This document shows positions 1 through 5,289 of a DNA stretch of 6,201 bases, one piece after another (positions within the stretch are counted from its first letter, which is position 1; each line of letters opens with the position of its first letter). This stretch comes from Leucobacter sp. (GTDB lineage: Bacteria; Actinomycetota; Actinomycetes; Actinomycetales; Microbacteriaceae): the NCBI GenBank assembly GCA_012510755.1, contig JAAZHL010000161.1, positions 1 to 6,201 of the forward strand. Reading direction: 5' to 3'. Both the position numbers and the translations under genes were made by a program. The notes beneath the pieces are model-generated. The model had not been told where the DNA came from, ran no database searches, and was given only the letters and a program-made list of their open reading frames with translations.

Positions 1-239
1 CCACAAAACACCGCGAGCACCGCCGCAGCCAGTTGCGCAAACGAGATTGCCAGCATGAGGCCGCCCGTGCGCCAGATAAAGGCCACGTCACCGGCTGCGA
101 TGCCGTCGTCGATGATCTGAGCGTTGAGGCTCGGCAGCCACAGCGCGGCGATTGTCGCAAGCAACTGCAGCACGAGCACAGCGACGACCCACGGCCAGTA
201 GGCCTTCGCGTGATGAAGGGTGAGTCTCAGTAGCGCCAC
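1..239 (-). CDS. ABC exporter (fused membrane and ATPase type), N-terminal fragment
   Basis: The first 79 codons of a gene that runs off the left edge. The protein begins VALLRLTLHHAKAYWP, then has a hydrophobic helix (about residues 16-36), the segment LPSLNAQIIDDGIAAGD, WRTGG, and a second hydrophobic helix (about 59-79). This is the typical start of the transmembrane domain of actinobacterial ABC multidrug-type exporters, where the first helix is followed by a 'P-S-L-N-A-(Q/D)-I-I-D-x-G' loop. The ATPase domain, if fused, lies outside the window. The GTG start at 239 is chosen because AAAGG (complement of 246-250) sits 6 nt upstream. The gene lies downstream of the rplL terminator with its own promoter candidate, so it is probably not part of the ribosomal operon. 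Substrate cannot be inferred. Family assignment is fairly sure; the exact role is not. Confidence 0.8.
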   Translation of the reverse strand, partial: MALLRLTLHHAKAYWPWVVAVLVLQLLATIAALWLPSLNAQIIDDGIAAGDVAFIWRTGGLMLAISFAQLAAAVLAVFC

Positions 240-265
240 GGGTTGCCTTTCGACGAAACCGAATC

Positions 266-294
266 AATCTAGCCCACTTGTGCCCAGCGCACAA
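266..294 (-). promoter_or_regulatory. Candidate promoter of the ABC exporter gene
   Basis: Read on the minus strand there is TTGTGC (294-289), a 17-bp spacer, and TAGATT (271-266), which match TTGACA at 3 of 6 and TATAAT at 4 of 6 positions. Transcription would start near 259, giving a leader of about 20 nt before the GTG at 239. It lies after the rplL terminator, which fits independent transcription of the exporter. Inferred from spacing and partial match only. Confidence 0.45.
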
Positions 295-305
295 TAGGGG
301 CATAC

Positions 306-336
306 GAAAAGGGCAGGGTGCGTGAGCACCCTGCCC
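306..336 (-). terminator. Intrinsic terminator of the rplJ-rplL operon
   Basis: A perfect 11-bp inverted repeat (GGGCAGGGTGC at 311-321 and its complement at 326-336) with a 4-nt loop. In the minus-strand transcript it is followed directly by TTTTCG (complement of 305-310). It lies 36 nt past the rplL stop codon. A long GC-rich stem, tight loop and U-run make it a textbook Rho-independent terminator. There is no T-run on the plus-strand side, so it should act in the minus direction. Confidence 0.9.
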
Positions 337-372
337 TGATCCTCGCCGCAACATGCAGCGAAAGAAAAGAAC

Positions 373-756
373 TTACGCGAGCTTGACGCCTGCGCCTGCC
401 TCTTCGAGCTTTGCTTTTGCTTCTTCAGCGGCGTCCTTCTTGGCAGCCTCGAGCACAGCCTTCGGTGCTTCTTCGACGAGAGCCTTCGCCTCGCCGAGGC
501 CCAGGCCGGTCAGCTCGCGCACAACCTTGATGACCTGGATCTTCTTGTCGCCAGCCGACTCGAGAATGACGTCGAACTCGTCCTTCTCTTCGACAGCCTC
601 AGCAGCAGCGCCTGCAGCAGGTGCAGCAGCAACTGCGACGGGAGCAGCAGCCGAAACCTCGAAGGTCTCTTCGAATGCCTTGACGAACTCTGAGAGCTCG
701 ATGAGGGTGAGCTCCTTGAACTGCTCGAGCAGCTCTTCAGTTGACAGCTTTGCCAT
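373..756 (-). CDS. rplL: 50S ribosomal protein L7/L12
   Basis: A 127-residue protein, the normal length for bacterial L7/L12, which forms the flexible stalk of the large ribosomal subunit and recruits and stimulates GTPase factors such as EF-Tu and EF-G. The N-terminal dimerisation domain (about 1-35, MAKLSTEELLEQFKELTLIE) binds the C-terminal helix of L10. An Ala/Pro-rich hinge follows (about 36-55, SAAAPVAVAAAPAAGAAAE). The C-terminal domain (about 57-127) carries the family signature: EKDEFDVIL, KKIQVIKVVRELTGLGLGEAK and LVEEAPKAV. AAGGAG (complement of 764-769) lies 7 nt upstream of the ATG. It follows rplJ after a 129-nt gap (757-885) in which no convincing promoter or strong terminator is seen, so it is probably co-transcribed with rplJ. 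Greater translation of rplL than rplJ is expected because each L10 carries several L12 dimers. Confidence 0.98.
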   Translation of the reverse strand: MAKLSTEELLEQFKELTLIELSEFVKAFEETFEVSAAAPVAVAAAPAAGAAAEAVEEKDEFDVILESAGDKKIQVIKVVRELTGLGLGEAKALVEEAPKAVLEAAKKDAAEEAKAKLEEAGAGVKLA

Positions 757-885
757 GATGTTTCTCCTTGATGTGTGCCTTCACGCGCGGTGCGCGGCGG
801 CGGGTCTTATTTGCGAACGTCTTGCTTCGTTGGGTTTCGTCTGGCGCCGACTCGCGTCGCCTCACGTGCCCAACACAGGCGTTCT

Positions 886-1395
886 TTACGCTTCTTGCTT
901 CTCTTGCAGCTGGCCGAATGCGCGTGCAGCGCTCGCGGGCAGTGCGTTGAAAAGCTGTGCAGCACCGAACAGAGAGGCCTTCATGGCGCCAGCAGCCTTA
1001 GCCAACAGCACCTCGCGGCTCTCAAGATCGGCGAGCTTGCCAACCTCTTCGGCAGAAAGGGCCTTGCCATCGAAATAGCCGCCCTTCACTACCAACAGAG
1101 GATGTGCCTTGGCGAAGTCACGCAGACTCTTAGCCACTGCAACAGCATCGCCGTGCACGAAGGCGAGAGCCGAAGGACCGGCCAACTCGGCATCGAATAC
1201 GTTGATGCCAGCGTTGTTCGCGGCGATCTTGGTCAGCGTGTTCTTCGTCACGGCGTATGACGCGTGCTCACGGATGTTCTTGCGAAGCTCACTGAGCTCA
1301 GCAACCGTGAGACCGCGGTACTCGGTCAGCAGAACGGCGTTCGACTCTTCGAATTTCTTCTGAAGGTCGGCAACCGTAGCATCCTTCGTAGCCAT
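886..1395 (-). CDS. rplJ: 50S ribosomal protein L10
   Basis: A 169-residue protein of ordinary L10 length. L10 anchors the L12 dimers to 23S rRNA at the base of the stalk. Visible family features are the N-terminal segment KDATVADLQKKFEESNAVLL, the conserved TEYRGLTVAELSELRKNIRE (about 24-43) and the RNA-contacting stretch YAVTKNTLTKIAA (about 47-59). The C-terminal helix (about 128-165) binds L12 N-terminal domains. The ATG at 1395 is supported by GAGGA (complement of 1401-1405) 5 nt upstream. It is the first gene of a two-gene operon with rplL. It is preceded by a long leader with a terminator hairpin, consistent with the known autoregulation of this operon by the L10-L12 complex. The next operon member in many bacteria, rpoB, is absent from this window; an ABC exporter occupies the position after rplL. 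Confidence 0.98.
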   Translation of the reverse strand: MATKDATVADLQKKFEESNAVLLTEYRGLTVAELSELRKNIREHASYAVTKNTLTKIAANNAGINVFDAELAGPSALAFVHGDAVAVAKSLRDFAKAHPLLVVKGGYFDGKALSAEEVGKLADLESREVLLAKAAGAMKASLFGAAQLFNALPASAARAFGQLQEKQEA

Positions 1396-1477
1396 GGCGC
1401 TCCTCTAGCTTGTGTGATCTGCACGGCGGGTGCCGCGCAGAAGCCAAGTCGCGGTGTTGTTCGGCTTCGTAAGAAAC

Positions 1478-1508
1478 AAAAAAGCTCCGGCGCGCACGCA
1501 CGGAGCTT
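1478..1508 (-). terminator. Attenuator terminator in the rplJ leader
   Basis: An 8-bp perfect inverted repeat (AAGCTCCG at 1482-1489, CGGAGCTT at 1501-1508) with an 11-nt loop. In the minus-strand transcript the 3' arm runs into a TTTTTT stretch (complement of 1478-1483, the last two bases of the 3' arm included), then GTTTC. It lies within the 5' untranslated leader, 82 nt before the rplJ start codon, so it would stop transcription before the coding region. It is therefore probably a premature terminator that sets stalk-protein output. A weak alternative pairing is possible: AAAGCT (complement of about 1537-1542) could pair with AGCTTT of the 3' arm and U-run. Whether ligand-dependent switching occurs cannot be seen. 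Confidence 0.8.
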
Positions 1509-1515
1509 CATTTTC

Positions 1516-1657
1516 GACGAGGATCGCTCTTCGTCAGCTTTGAAATTCGTACCTGCGCAGGTCTTCGTGTTGCGTGCTTGCCTTCGCTCTCGCGGGGGCT
1601 TGCCAGCTTGACGAACGTTCCGGAGTTCTTGCGAACTCTACCGGCGGTCTTGGGCCA
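1516..1657 (-). promoter_or_regulatory. Ribosomal protein L10 leader (autoregulatory 5' UTR)
   Basis: The 5' leader of the rplJ-rplL transcript. Right after the predicted start it reads GGCCCAAGACCGCCGG (complement of 1641-1656), closely resembling the L10-binding part of 23S rRNA (from memory, E. coli GGCCCAGACAGCCAGG). It then forms a 6-bp hairpin with a GCAA tetraloop (1623-1638). A second AAGACC lies next to a 12-bp palindrome ACCTGCGCAGGT (1551-1562). Another hairpin with a GCGA tetraloop and one mismatch (1516-1535) lies just before the attenuator. L10-L12 complexes are known to bind such leaders and repress their own operon. The full leader up to the ATG is about 262 nt. The exact fold is inferred by eye; the role is likely from position and mimicry. 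Confidence 0.7.
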
Positions 1658-1663
1658 TCGACT

Positions 1664-1693
1664 ACTTTAACACAGTTGGGGTGGCCCCTCCAA
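1664..1693 (-). promoter_or_regulatory. Promoter of the rplJ-rplL operon
   Basis: On the minus strand, TTGGAG (1693-1688) and TAAAGT (1669-1664) are separated by 18 bp, with a TGTG just before the -10 box resembling an extended -10. Transcription would begin near 1657-1658, immediately before the L10-binding mimic. The stretch from the response regulator stop (1757) to this promoter has no clear terminator, so some read-through from the regulator gene is possible. Confidence 0.6.
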
Positions 1694-1756
1694 TCGAACT
1701 TGCCCCGAGCATCCGCGGCATGACGCAACTGCGTGGCCATCATGCTGCGCAGTGCT

Positions 1757-2491
1757 TCACTCAGCGGGTTTGAGCACGTAGCCTGCTCCCCGCACCGTGT
1801 GAATCATTGGCGCACGGCCCGCATCAATCTTCTTGCGCAGATATGAAATGTAAAGCTCAACGACCGTGGGCTTGCCGCCGTAATCGTAGTTCCAGACGCG
1901 GTCGAGAATTTGAGCCTTTGACAGCACCCGCCGCTCGTTGCGCATCAAAAACCGCAGCAGTTCATACTCGGTCGAGGTCAGCTCGATGGGCTCGCCTGCG
2001 CGCTCAACCTCATAACTGTCTTCGTTCAGCACCAGGTCGCCGACACGCAATATGGGGTTGGGCAGGCGGCCACGTTGCATCTGCGACCGACGCACGAGTG
2101 CGCGCAACCGGGCTACCAACTCCTCGATGCTAAATGGCTTGACCATATAGTCATCGCCGCCAGCGGTCAGACCGCGAACCCGGTCATCAACCGAGTCGAG
2201 AGCGGTGAGAAACAGCACTGGCACGTGGGCGCCGTTGTGGCGCAGCCGCGACAGCACCTGCATGCCGTCGAAGTCGGGCAACATAATGTCGAGCACCATG
2301 ACATCGGGCAAAAAGGATCGCACCGCCGCTACCGCGTCTTCGCCAGTGGCAGCAGTGTGCACGTTCCACCCGTCGTAACGCAGTGCCATGGCAAGCAATT
2401 GCGTGATCGAGGGCTCGTCGTCGACGACGAGCACCCGCAATGCTTGCACGTCGGCTGCCCCAGCCGGGGACTCGCGCACGGTGGTGACCAT
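1757..2491 (-). CDS. OmpR/PhoB-family response regulator
   Basis: A 244-residue two-component DNA-binding regulator. The receiver domain (about 18-132) has every expected residue: the acidic pair D24-D25 in LVVDDEPS, phospho-acceptor D68 in VMVLDIMLPDFDG, T96 in LFLTA and K118 in VKPF. The OmpR-type winged-helix domain (about 148-241) contains the typical LTSTEYELLRFLMRN, LSKAQILDRVWNYDY, VVELYISYLRKKID and IHTVRGAGYVL. The reading frame stays open upstream, but ATG 2491 gives the normal family length. The GGAG upstream is only 2 nt from the ATG, too close for a Shine-Dalgarno; instead CATAAT ends 6 nt before it, suggesting a leaderless mRNA. No histidine kinase lies beside it: downstream is the rplJ leader and upstream a divergent nuclease gene. 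The signal and targets are therefore unknown. Confidence 0.95.
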   Translation of the reverse strand: MVTTVRESPAGAADVQALRVLVVDDEPSITQLLAMALRYDGWNVHTAATGEDAVAAVRSFLPDVMVLDIMLPDFDGMQVLSRLRHNGAHVPVLFLTALDSVDDRVRGLTAGGDDYMVKPFSIEELVARLRALVRRSQMQRGRLPNPILRVGDLVLNEDSYEVERAGEPIELTSTEYELLRFLMRNERRVLSKAQILDRVWNYDYGGKPTVVELYISYLRKKIDAGRAPMIHTVRGAGYVLKPAE

Positions 2492-2504
2492 AACTCCATT
2501 ATGG
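2489..2504. promoter_or_regulatory. Shared divergent start region with inverted repeat CCATAA-N5-TTATGG
   Basis: The 17 bases 2488-2504, CCATAACTCCATTATGG, are a perfect 6-bp inverted repeat around 5 bp. Each right-hand half-site TTATGG contains a start codon: ATG 2501 for the plus-strand nuclease and, on the other strand, ATG 2491 for the response regulator. Each left half supplies a -10-like box for the opposite gene: CATAAC (2489-2494) before ATG 2501, and CATAAT (2503-2498) before ATG 2491. Both boxes end exactly 6 nt before the start codon, the spacing expected of leaderless transcripts. A weak -35 match (TCGACT, 2525-2520, 16-bp spacer) exists for the regulator; none is convincing for the nuclease. 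Promoter function is inferred. Confidence 0.55.
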
Positions 2505-3112
2505 CGGTGCAAGAATGGGAGTCGATGAATATCAGCTCTGCCAGCCACCTGCGTCGCGTGGTGACCGACGGCAGCGACAGAGGCGCGTGGTTTCGCGCAC
2601 GAGCACGCGGCATCACCGCGACCGATGTCGCCAAACTGTCGACGCCGCGTTCGATCGATGCGGCAGCGTGGGAGAAGCTGCACGGTAGCGGTTTCGCGGG
2701 TAATGCGTACACGCGGCACGGCACTGAGCGCGAGCCCGAGATTGCGGCGTGGGTGCTCGCCGAACACGGTATTGAGCCGAGTCAGGCGCTGTTTCACGCA
2801 GAAGAAGACCTACGCCATCTGGCGACCCCCGACGGGTTGGTGTTGCGGGCCGACGGCAATCTTGAGCTCGCCGAGATCAAGACCACCAACAAGCCGTGGC
2901 GCACAATCCCGAGAAACTACCTGCGCCAAGTGTGGTGGCAGCAATACGTGCTCGGGGCTGAGCGCACGTTGATGGTGTGGGAGCGGCACGAAAACTTTGT
3001 GCCGGTAGGCGACCCGGAGTGCCGGTGGGTCGACCGAGATGAGAACGAGATTGCGAAGCTCGTGAACCTTGCCGGGCAACTCATCGACACCTTGATCGCC
3101 CGGGCGCGCTAG
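2501..3112 (+). CDS. YqaJ-family (lambda-exonuclease-like) nuclease
   Basis: A 203-residue protein of the PD-(D/E)xK nuclease superfamily, resembling the YqaJ viral recombinase domain and lambda exonuclease, which digest double-stranded DNA ends. Visible active-site elements in order: GITATDVAKL (37-46), the G-TEREPEIA segment with E78, TPDGL with D111, AEIKTT giving the E125-x-K127 pair, and RQVWWQQYV (142-150) with the Gln motif that follows the catalytic core. All metal-binding positions expected appear present, so it is probably active. Length is typical of the stand-alone actinobacterial version, without extra domains. ATG 2501 is chosen because the 2525 alternative has GGGAG only 3 nt upstream, and 2501 fits a leaderless start. 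No RecT/Beta annealing partner or phage gene is nearby. Its cellular substrate is unknown. Confidence 0.88.
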   Translation: MAVQEWESMNISSASHLRRVVTDGSDRGAWFRARARGITATDVAKLSTPRSIDAAAWEKLHGSGFAGNAYTRHGTEREPEIAAWVLAEHGIEPSQALFHAEEDLRHLATPDGLVLRADGNLELAEIKTTNKPWRTIPRNYLRQVWWQQYVLGAERTLMVWERHENFVPVGDPECRWVDRDENEIAKLVNLAGQLIDTLIARAR

Positions 3113-3152
3113 TACCGGCCGCAACAGCCAGGCGCAGCAAGGGCCACAGCAA

Positions 3153-3221
3153 CGTGGGTCGAGGCTCACCTGCCATCGCGCTGACATGCACCCACGACAA
3201 AGCTCAAACTCGCGAGAGCTT
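3153..3221. terminator. Possible terminator structures between convergent genes
   Basis: The 108-bp gap between the nuclease stop and the PH-domain gene stop holds two inverted repeats. One is a 6-bp stem AAGCTC/GAGCTT (3200-3205 and 3216-3221) touching the stop codon of the minus-strand gene. The other is a 7-bp stem CGTGGGT/ACCCACG (3153-3159 and 3190-3196) with a 30-nt loop. Neither has a real T-run on either strand. They could serve as weak bidirectional terminators or be chance; Rho-dependent termination is equally likely. Confidence 0.25.
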
Positions 3222-3721
3222 CACACCTGCAATTCGGCCTGCTGGCTCAGATAGTTGCGCTCGATCAGCTCTTGCAACGCATCGACCAGGGCGAGCGGCG
3301 CAGGCACGTCTTTGAGCACGGTTGCTGGGTCGGCGCCGACCACAAGTTCGACGTCGCCAGAACCGAACATGCGCTGCAGCGGACCTCTACGTGAGCGAAC
3401 CTCACGCACACGGCTGAGGGGCACCTCGATGCGGCGCTGCACAAAGAACCCGCGTCGCACGATGACCCGCCGGTTGGTGACTGTGGTGCGGTTGGCGAGC
3501 CAGCTCATGAGGGGGCCGATGCCCAGCACGAGGGCGAGCGCTGCACCGCCGAGGCCGGCCGCCCAATTCATCCACGACTCGGCAAACGAGCCGACAAAAT
3601 AGCCGCCTGCTGCAGCGAGCACGAGCAGCAGCAGCACTGGCAGTGTCAGTACGCGCCCGTGCCGGCGCAGGGTCAACACAATGACCTCGGCCTGCACGGG
3701 CGCGTCTTGCTGCACCGCCAT
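3221..3721 (-). CDS. Membrane protein with bacterial PH (bPH2/YdbS-type) domain
   Basis: A 166-residue protein with two closely spaced transmembrane helices (about 24-44 and 51-73) followed by a cytoplasmic bPH2 domain (about 78-155). The domain shows the typical pattern LANRTTVTNRRVIVRRGFF, then RRIEVPLSRVREVRS, then the LQRMFGSGDVELV strand and a closing helix DALQELIERN. YdbS-type proteins have this two-helix-plus-PH layout; their biochemical function is poorly known and this domain does not imply phosphoinositide binding. The ATG at 3721 lies 8 nt after the flotillin stop codon, with only a weak Shine-Dalgarno-like GAGAA, so translation is probably coupled to the flotillin gene. It is the last gene of the NfeD-flotillin operon, which suggests a role at the same membrane sites. 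Confidence 0.88.
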   Translation of the reverse strand: MAVQQDAPVQAEVIVLTLRRHGRVLTLPVLLLLVLAAAGGYFVGSFAESWMNWAAGLGGAALALVLGIGPLMSWLANRTTVTNRRVIVRRGFFVQRRIEVPLSRVREVRSRRGPLQRMFGSGDVELVVGADPATVLKDVPAPLALVDALQELIERNYLSQQAELQV

Positions 3722-3729
3722 ACCGGTTC

Positions 3730-5262
3730 TCAGGAGTCCGTTGTTTTCGAGGCAATGTCGGCAGCCGAGTCAGCGACCGCGTCGGCGGCCTTGCTCGTCG
3801 CCTTTGCGGCCGACGCGAGATGTGCATCGGCCGATGCAAGCGCCTCATCGGCGCGCTGGCGCGCACGAATCGCCTGTCGGGTGTTCGCGAGCGCCGGATC
3901 TTCATTCTGGGCACCTGCTGCCCGACCCGCGGCAGACCCAGCTGCGCTACCCGCGACAGCCCCGTTGAGCATTGCGGCGAGATCGATGCCGACCGTGTCG
4001 CGGGCCATGTCGAGCAGTCCCTTCAGGTTGCCCATGGCTTCGCCAGCGACCTTCGAGGTGCCGTCGGTCGACACGACGGTCATGGTCTCGATTGCGCCGA
4101 TCGCTTGTGAGTATTCGCGCGCGATCGCTGGCAGCAAGTGAATGAGTTCTTGCGCGAGCACGGACTCGGCTTGCTGTTCGAGTGCACGAGCGCGAGCGTC
4201 AATCGCATTCGCCTCGGCGAGACCTTTGGCCTCGGTCGCCTTTGCTTCTGCGAGGCCCTTTGCCTCGAGGGCGCGCGCTTCTGCCTCGGCTGCGGCGACT
4301 GCGGCAGCAGCGTCTGCCTTGGCGAGCGCCTCAACCCGGTATGCCTCAGCCTCGGCCACCGCCCGCACCTCTGCGTTGAGTTTCTCTCTTCTGAGCGCTA
4401 CCTCGTGCTGCGCGGTGATCTCTTGCTGCTGCACGATCGACTGCTGCTGAATGGCCTGTTCGAGGGGGTCAGCCGCAGCTGCTTGCGCCGAAGCTTTGTC
4501 GGTCTCTGCCTGAATCTCGGCTTGACGCAGTTTGAGTTCGCGGTTGCGATCGAGCAGCACCTTCTCGGCCGAAATCTTTGCCTCTTGTGAGGCCTGGTAG
4601 GCGTTGGTCTCGGCAATATCTGCGGTCTGTCGCACCTTCGCTGCTTCGGGGCGGCCGATGTTCGCAATGTAATCTGCGCCATCGCGAATTTCTTGAATCT
4701 GCAGCGTATCGACGACGAGCCCCTGTTTGGTCAGGGCTTCTTCGGCCGCTTCAAGCACGCTCTGCGCAACGACTGCGCGGTCACGAATGATCTGCAACAC
4801 AGTGAGCCCACCGATAATTGAACGCAGTGAACCCGACAGCACTTCTTGCGTCGATTCGTCGATCTCGTCGGAGTTTGAGAGGAATCGTTGCGCGGCCGCA
4901 CGAATCATCTCTTGTGTGCCGCCCACTTTCACCACGGCGACAGCCTGTGCCTGAATGGTGATGCCGTCGGTCGTTTGCGCCTCGGTGCTGATTGAGAGGC
5001 GCCGTGAGCGCAGTGAGATCGTGAACGACTTTTGTACGAACGGCAGCACAAAAACACCGCCGCCGGTGACAACTTTCTGGCCAGACAGGTCACGGGTTTC
5101 GTGGCCTTGTTGGTCGCGCACCATCTTGCCTTTGCCGCCGGTGACGATGATCGCCTCGTCGGGTTTGGCGATGCGATATCGCTTGACAATGATCAGTGCG
5201 ATAAGCACGAGCGCAATGATGGCGCCAAAGATGCCGATGGTGGCCGAGCTAAATAGCAGCAT
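3730..5262 (-). CDS. Flotillin-like SPFH/band 7 membrane scaffold protein
   Basis: A 510-residue flotillin homologue similar in layout to B. subtilis FloT (YuaG). An N-terminal hydrophobic helix (about 8-27) anchors it, followed by KRYRIAKPDEAIIVTGG (27-43), the start of the SPFH domain (about 30-205), which includes VVTGGGVFVLPFVQK, LSISTEAQTTDGI and GSLRSIIGGLTVLQIIRDR. A long charged, Ala- and Glu-rich coiled coil (about 205-370) contains two adjacent 11-residue repeats (KGLAEAKATEA, KGLAEANAIDA). The conserved C-terminal part (372-425) is followed by an unusual low-complexity tail (about 432-510) with AGSAAGSAAGRAAGA and more coiled coil. GGAG (complement of 5271-5274) lies 8 nt before ATG 5262. 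It starts 27 nt after the NfeD-like gene. Flotillins oligomerise into membrane microdomains that organise other membrane proteins. Confidence 0.95.
   Translation of the reverse strand: MLLFSSATIGIFGAIIALVLIALIIVKRYRIAKPDEAIIVTGGKGKMVRDQQGHETRDLSGQKVVTGGGVFVLPFVQKSFTISLRSRRLSISTEAQTTDGITIQAQAVAVVKVGGTQEMIRAAAQRFLSNSDEIDESTQEVLSGSLRSIIGGLTVLQIIRDRAVVAQSVLEAAEEALTKQGLVVDTLQIQEIRDGADYIANIGRPEAAKVRQTADIAETNAYQASQEAKISAEKVLLDRNRELKLRQAEIQAETDKASAQAAAADPLEQAIQQQSIVQQQEITAQHEVALRREKLNAEVRAVAEAEAYRVEALAKADAAAAVAAAEAEARALEAKGLAEAKATEAKGLAEANAIDARARALEQQAESVLAQELIHLLPAIAREYSQAIGAIETMTVVSTDGTSKVAGEAMGNLKGLLDMARDTVGIDLAAMLNGAVAGSAAGSAAGRAAGAQNEDPALANTRQAIRARQRADEALASADAHLASAAKATSKAADAVADSAADIASKTTDS
4195..4260 (-). 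repeat. Two imperfect 33-bp repeats in the flotillin coiled coil
   Basis: Two adjacent 33-bp units (4195-4227 and 4228-4260) match at about 23 of 33 positions by eye and encode KGLAEAKATEA followed by KGLAEANAIDA. The 11-residue period is in frame and fits a coiled coil, so it may be an old internal duplication or a repeat kept by structural selection. It is not an independent element. Confidence 0.5.
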
Positions 5263-5289
5263 GTAATGGTCTCCGATGGTCCGGTTTGG

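Noticed and set aside
757..885. Possible small gene, promoter or strong hairpin in the rplJ-rplL gap
   Set aside because: Only the rplL ribosome site (764-769) and a 4-bp stem-loop near 848-859 were found. Nothing supports a gene or a promoter.
353..1078. Long plus-strand open frame across rplL and the rplL-rplJ gap, and similar ones across rplJ
   Set aside because: It is antisense to two certain ribosomal protein genes, is rich in Ser/Ala from reversed Ala/Glu codons, and resembles no known protein. It is a shadow of high-GC coding sequence.
1620..1644. Possible kink-turn in the rplJ leader around the GCAA-capped hairpin
   Set aside because: The three-base bulge is there, but the following GA is opposite UC and forms ordinary pairs, not the tandem G-A pairs of a kink-turn.
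1534..1743. Small minus-strand frame of 69 codons upstream of rplJ
   Set aside because: It runs straight through the rplJ promoter and the structured leader, and has no ribosome site. The RNA structure explains this stretch better.
2075..2500. Upstream extension of the nuclease frame, antisense to the response regulator
   Set aside because: The frame happens to stay open through the regulator gene, but the conserved nuclease sequence starts after 2525 and the translation before 2501 resembles nothing. It is treated as non-coding.
2492..2797. N-terminal extension of the response regulator frame across the nuclease gene
   Set aside because: About 102 extra residues would precede a normal-length receiver domain. 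They are antisense to the nuclease N-terminus and have no domain-like character.
2501..3112. Prophage or defence island signalled by the YqaJ-type gene
   Set aside because: No integrase, annealing protein, structural phage gene, restriction gene, repeat or base-composition shift is visible; the neighbours are ordinary chromosomal genes.
4142..4590. Plus-strand open frames across the flotillin coiled coil
   Set aside because: They are antisense to an unmistakable flotillin, and their Ser/Arg/Ala-rich translations are the expected by-product of the Ala/Glu-rich coiled coil.
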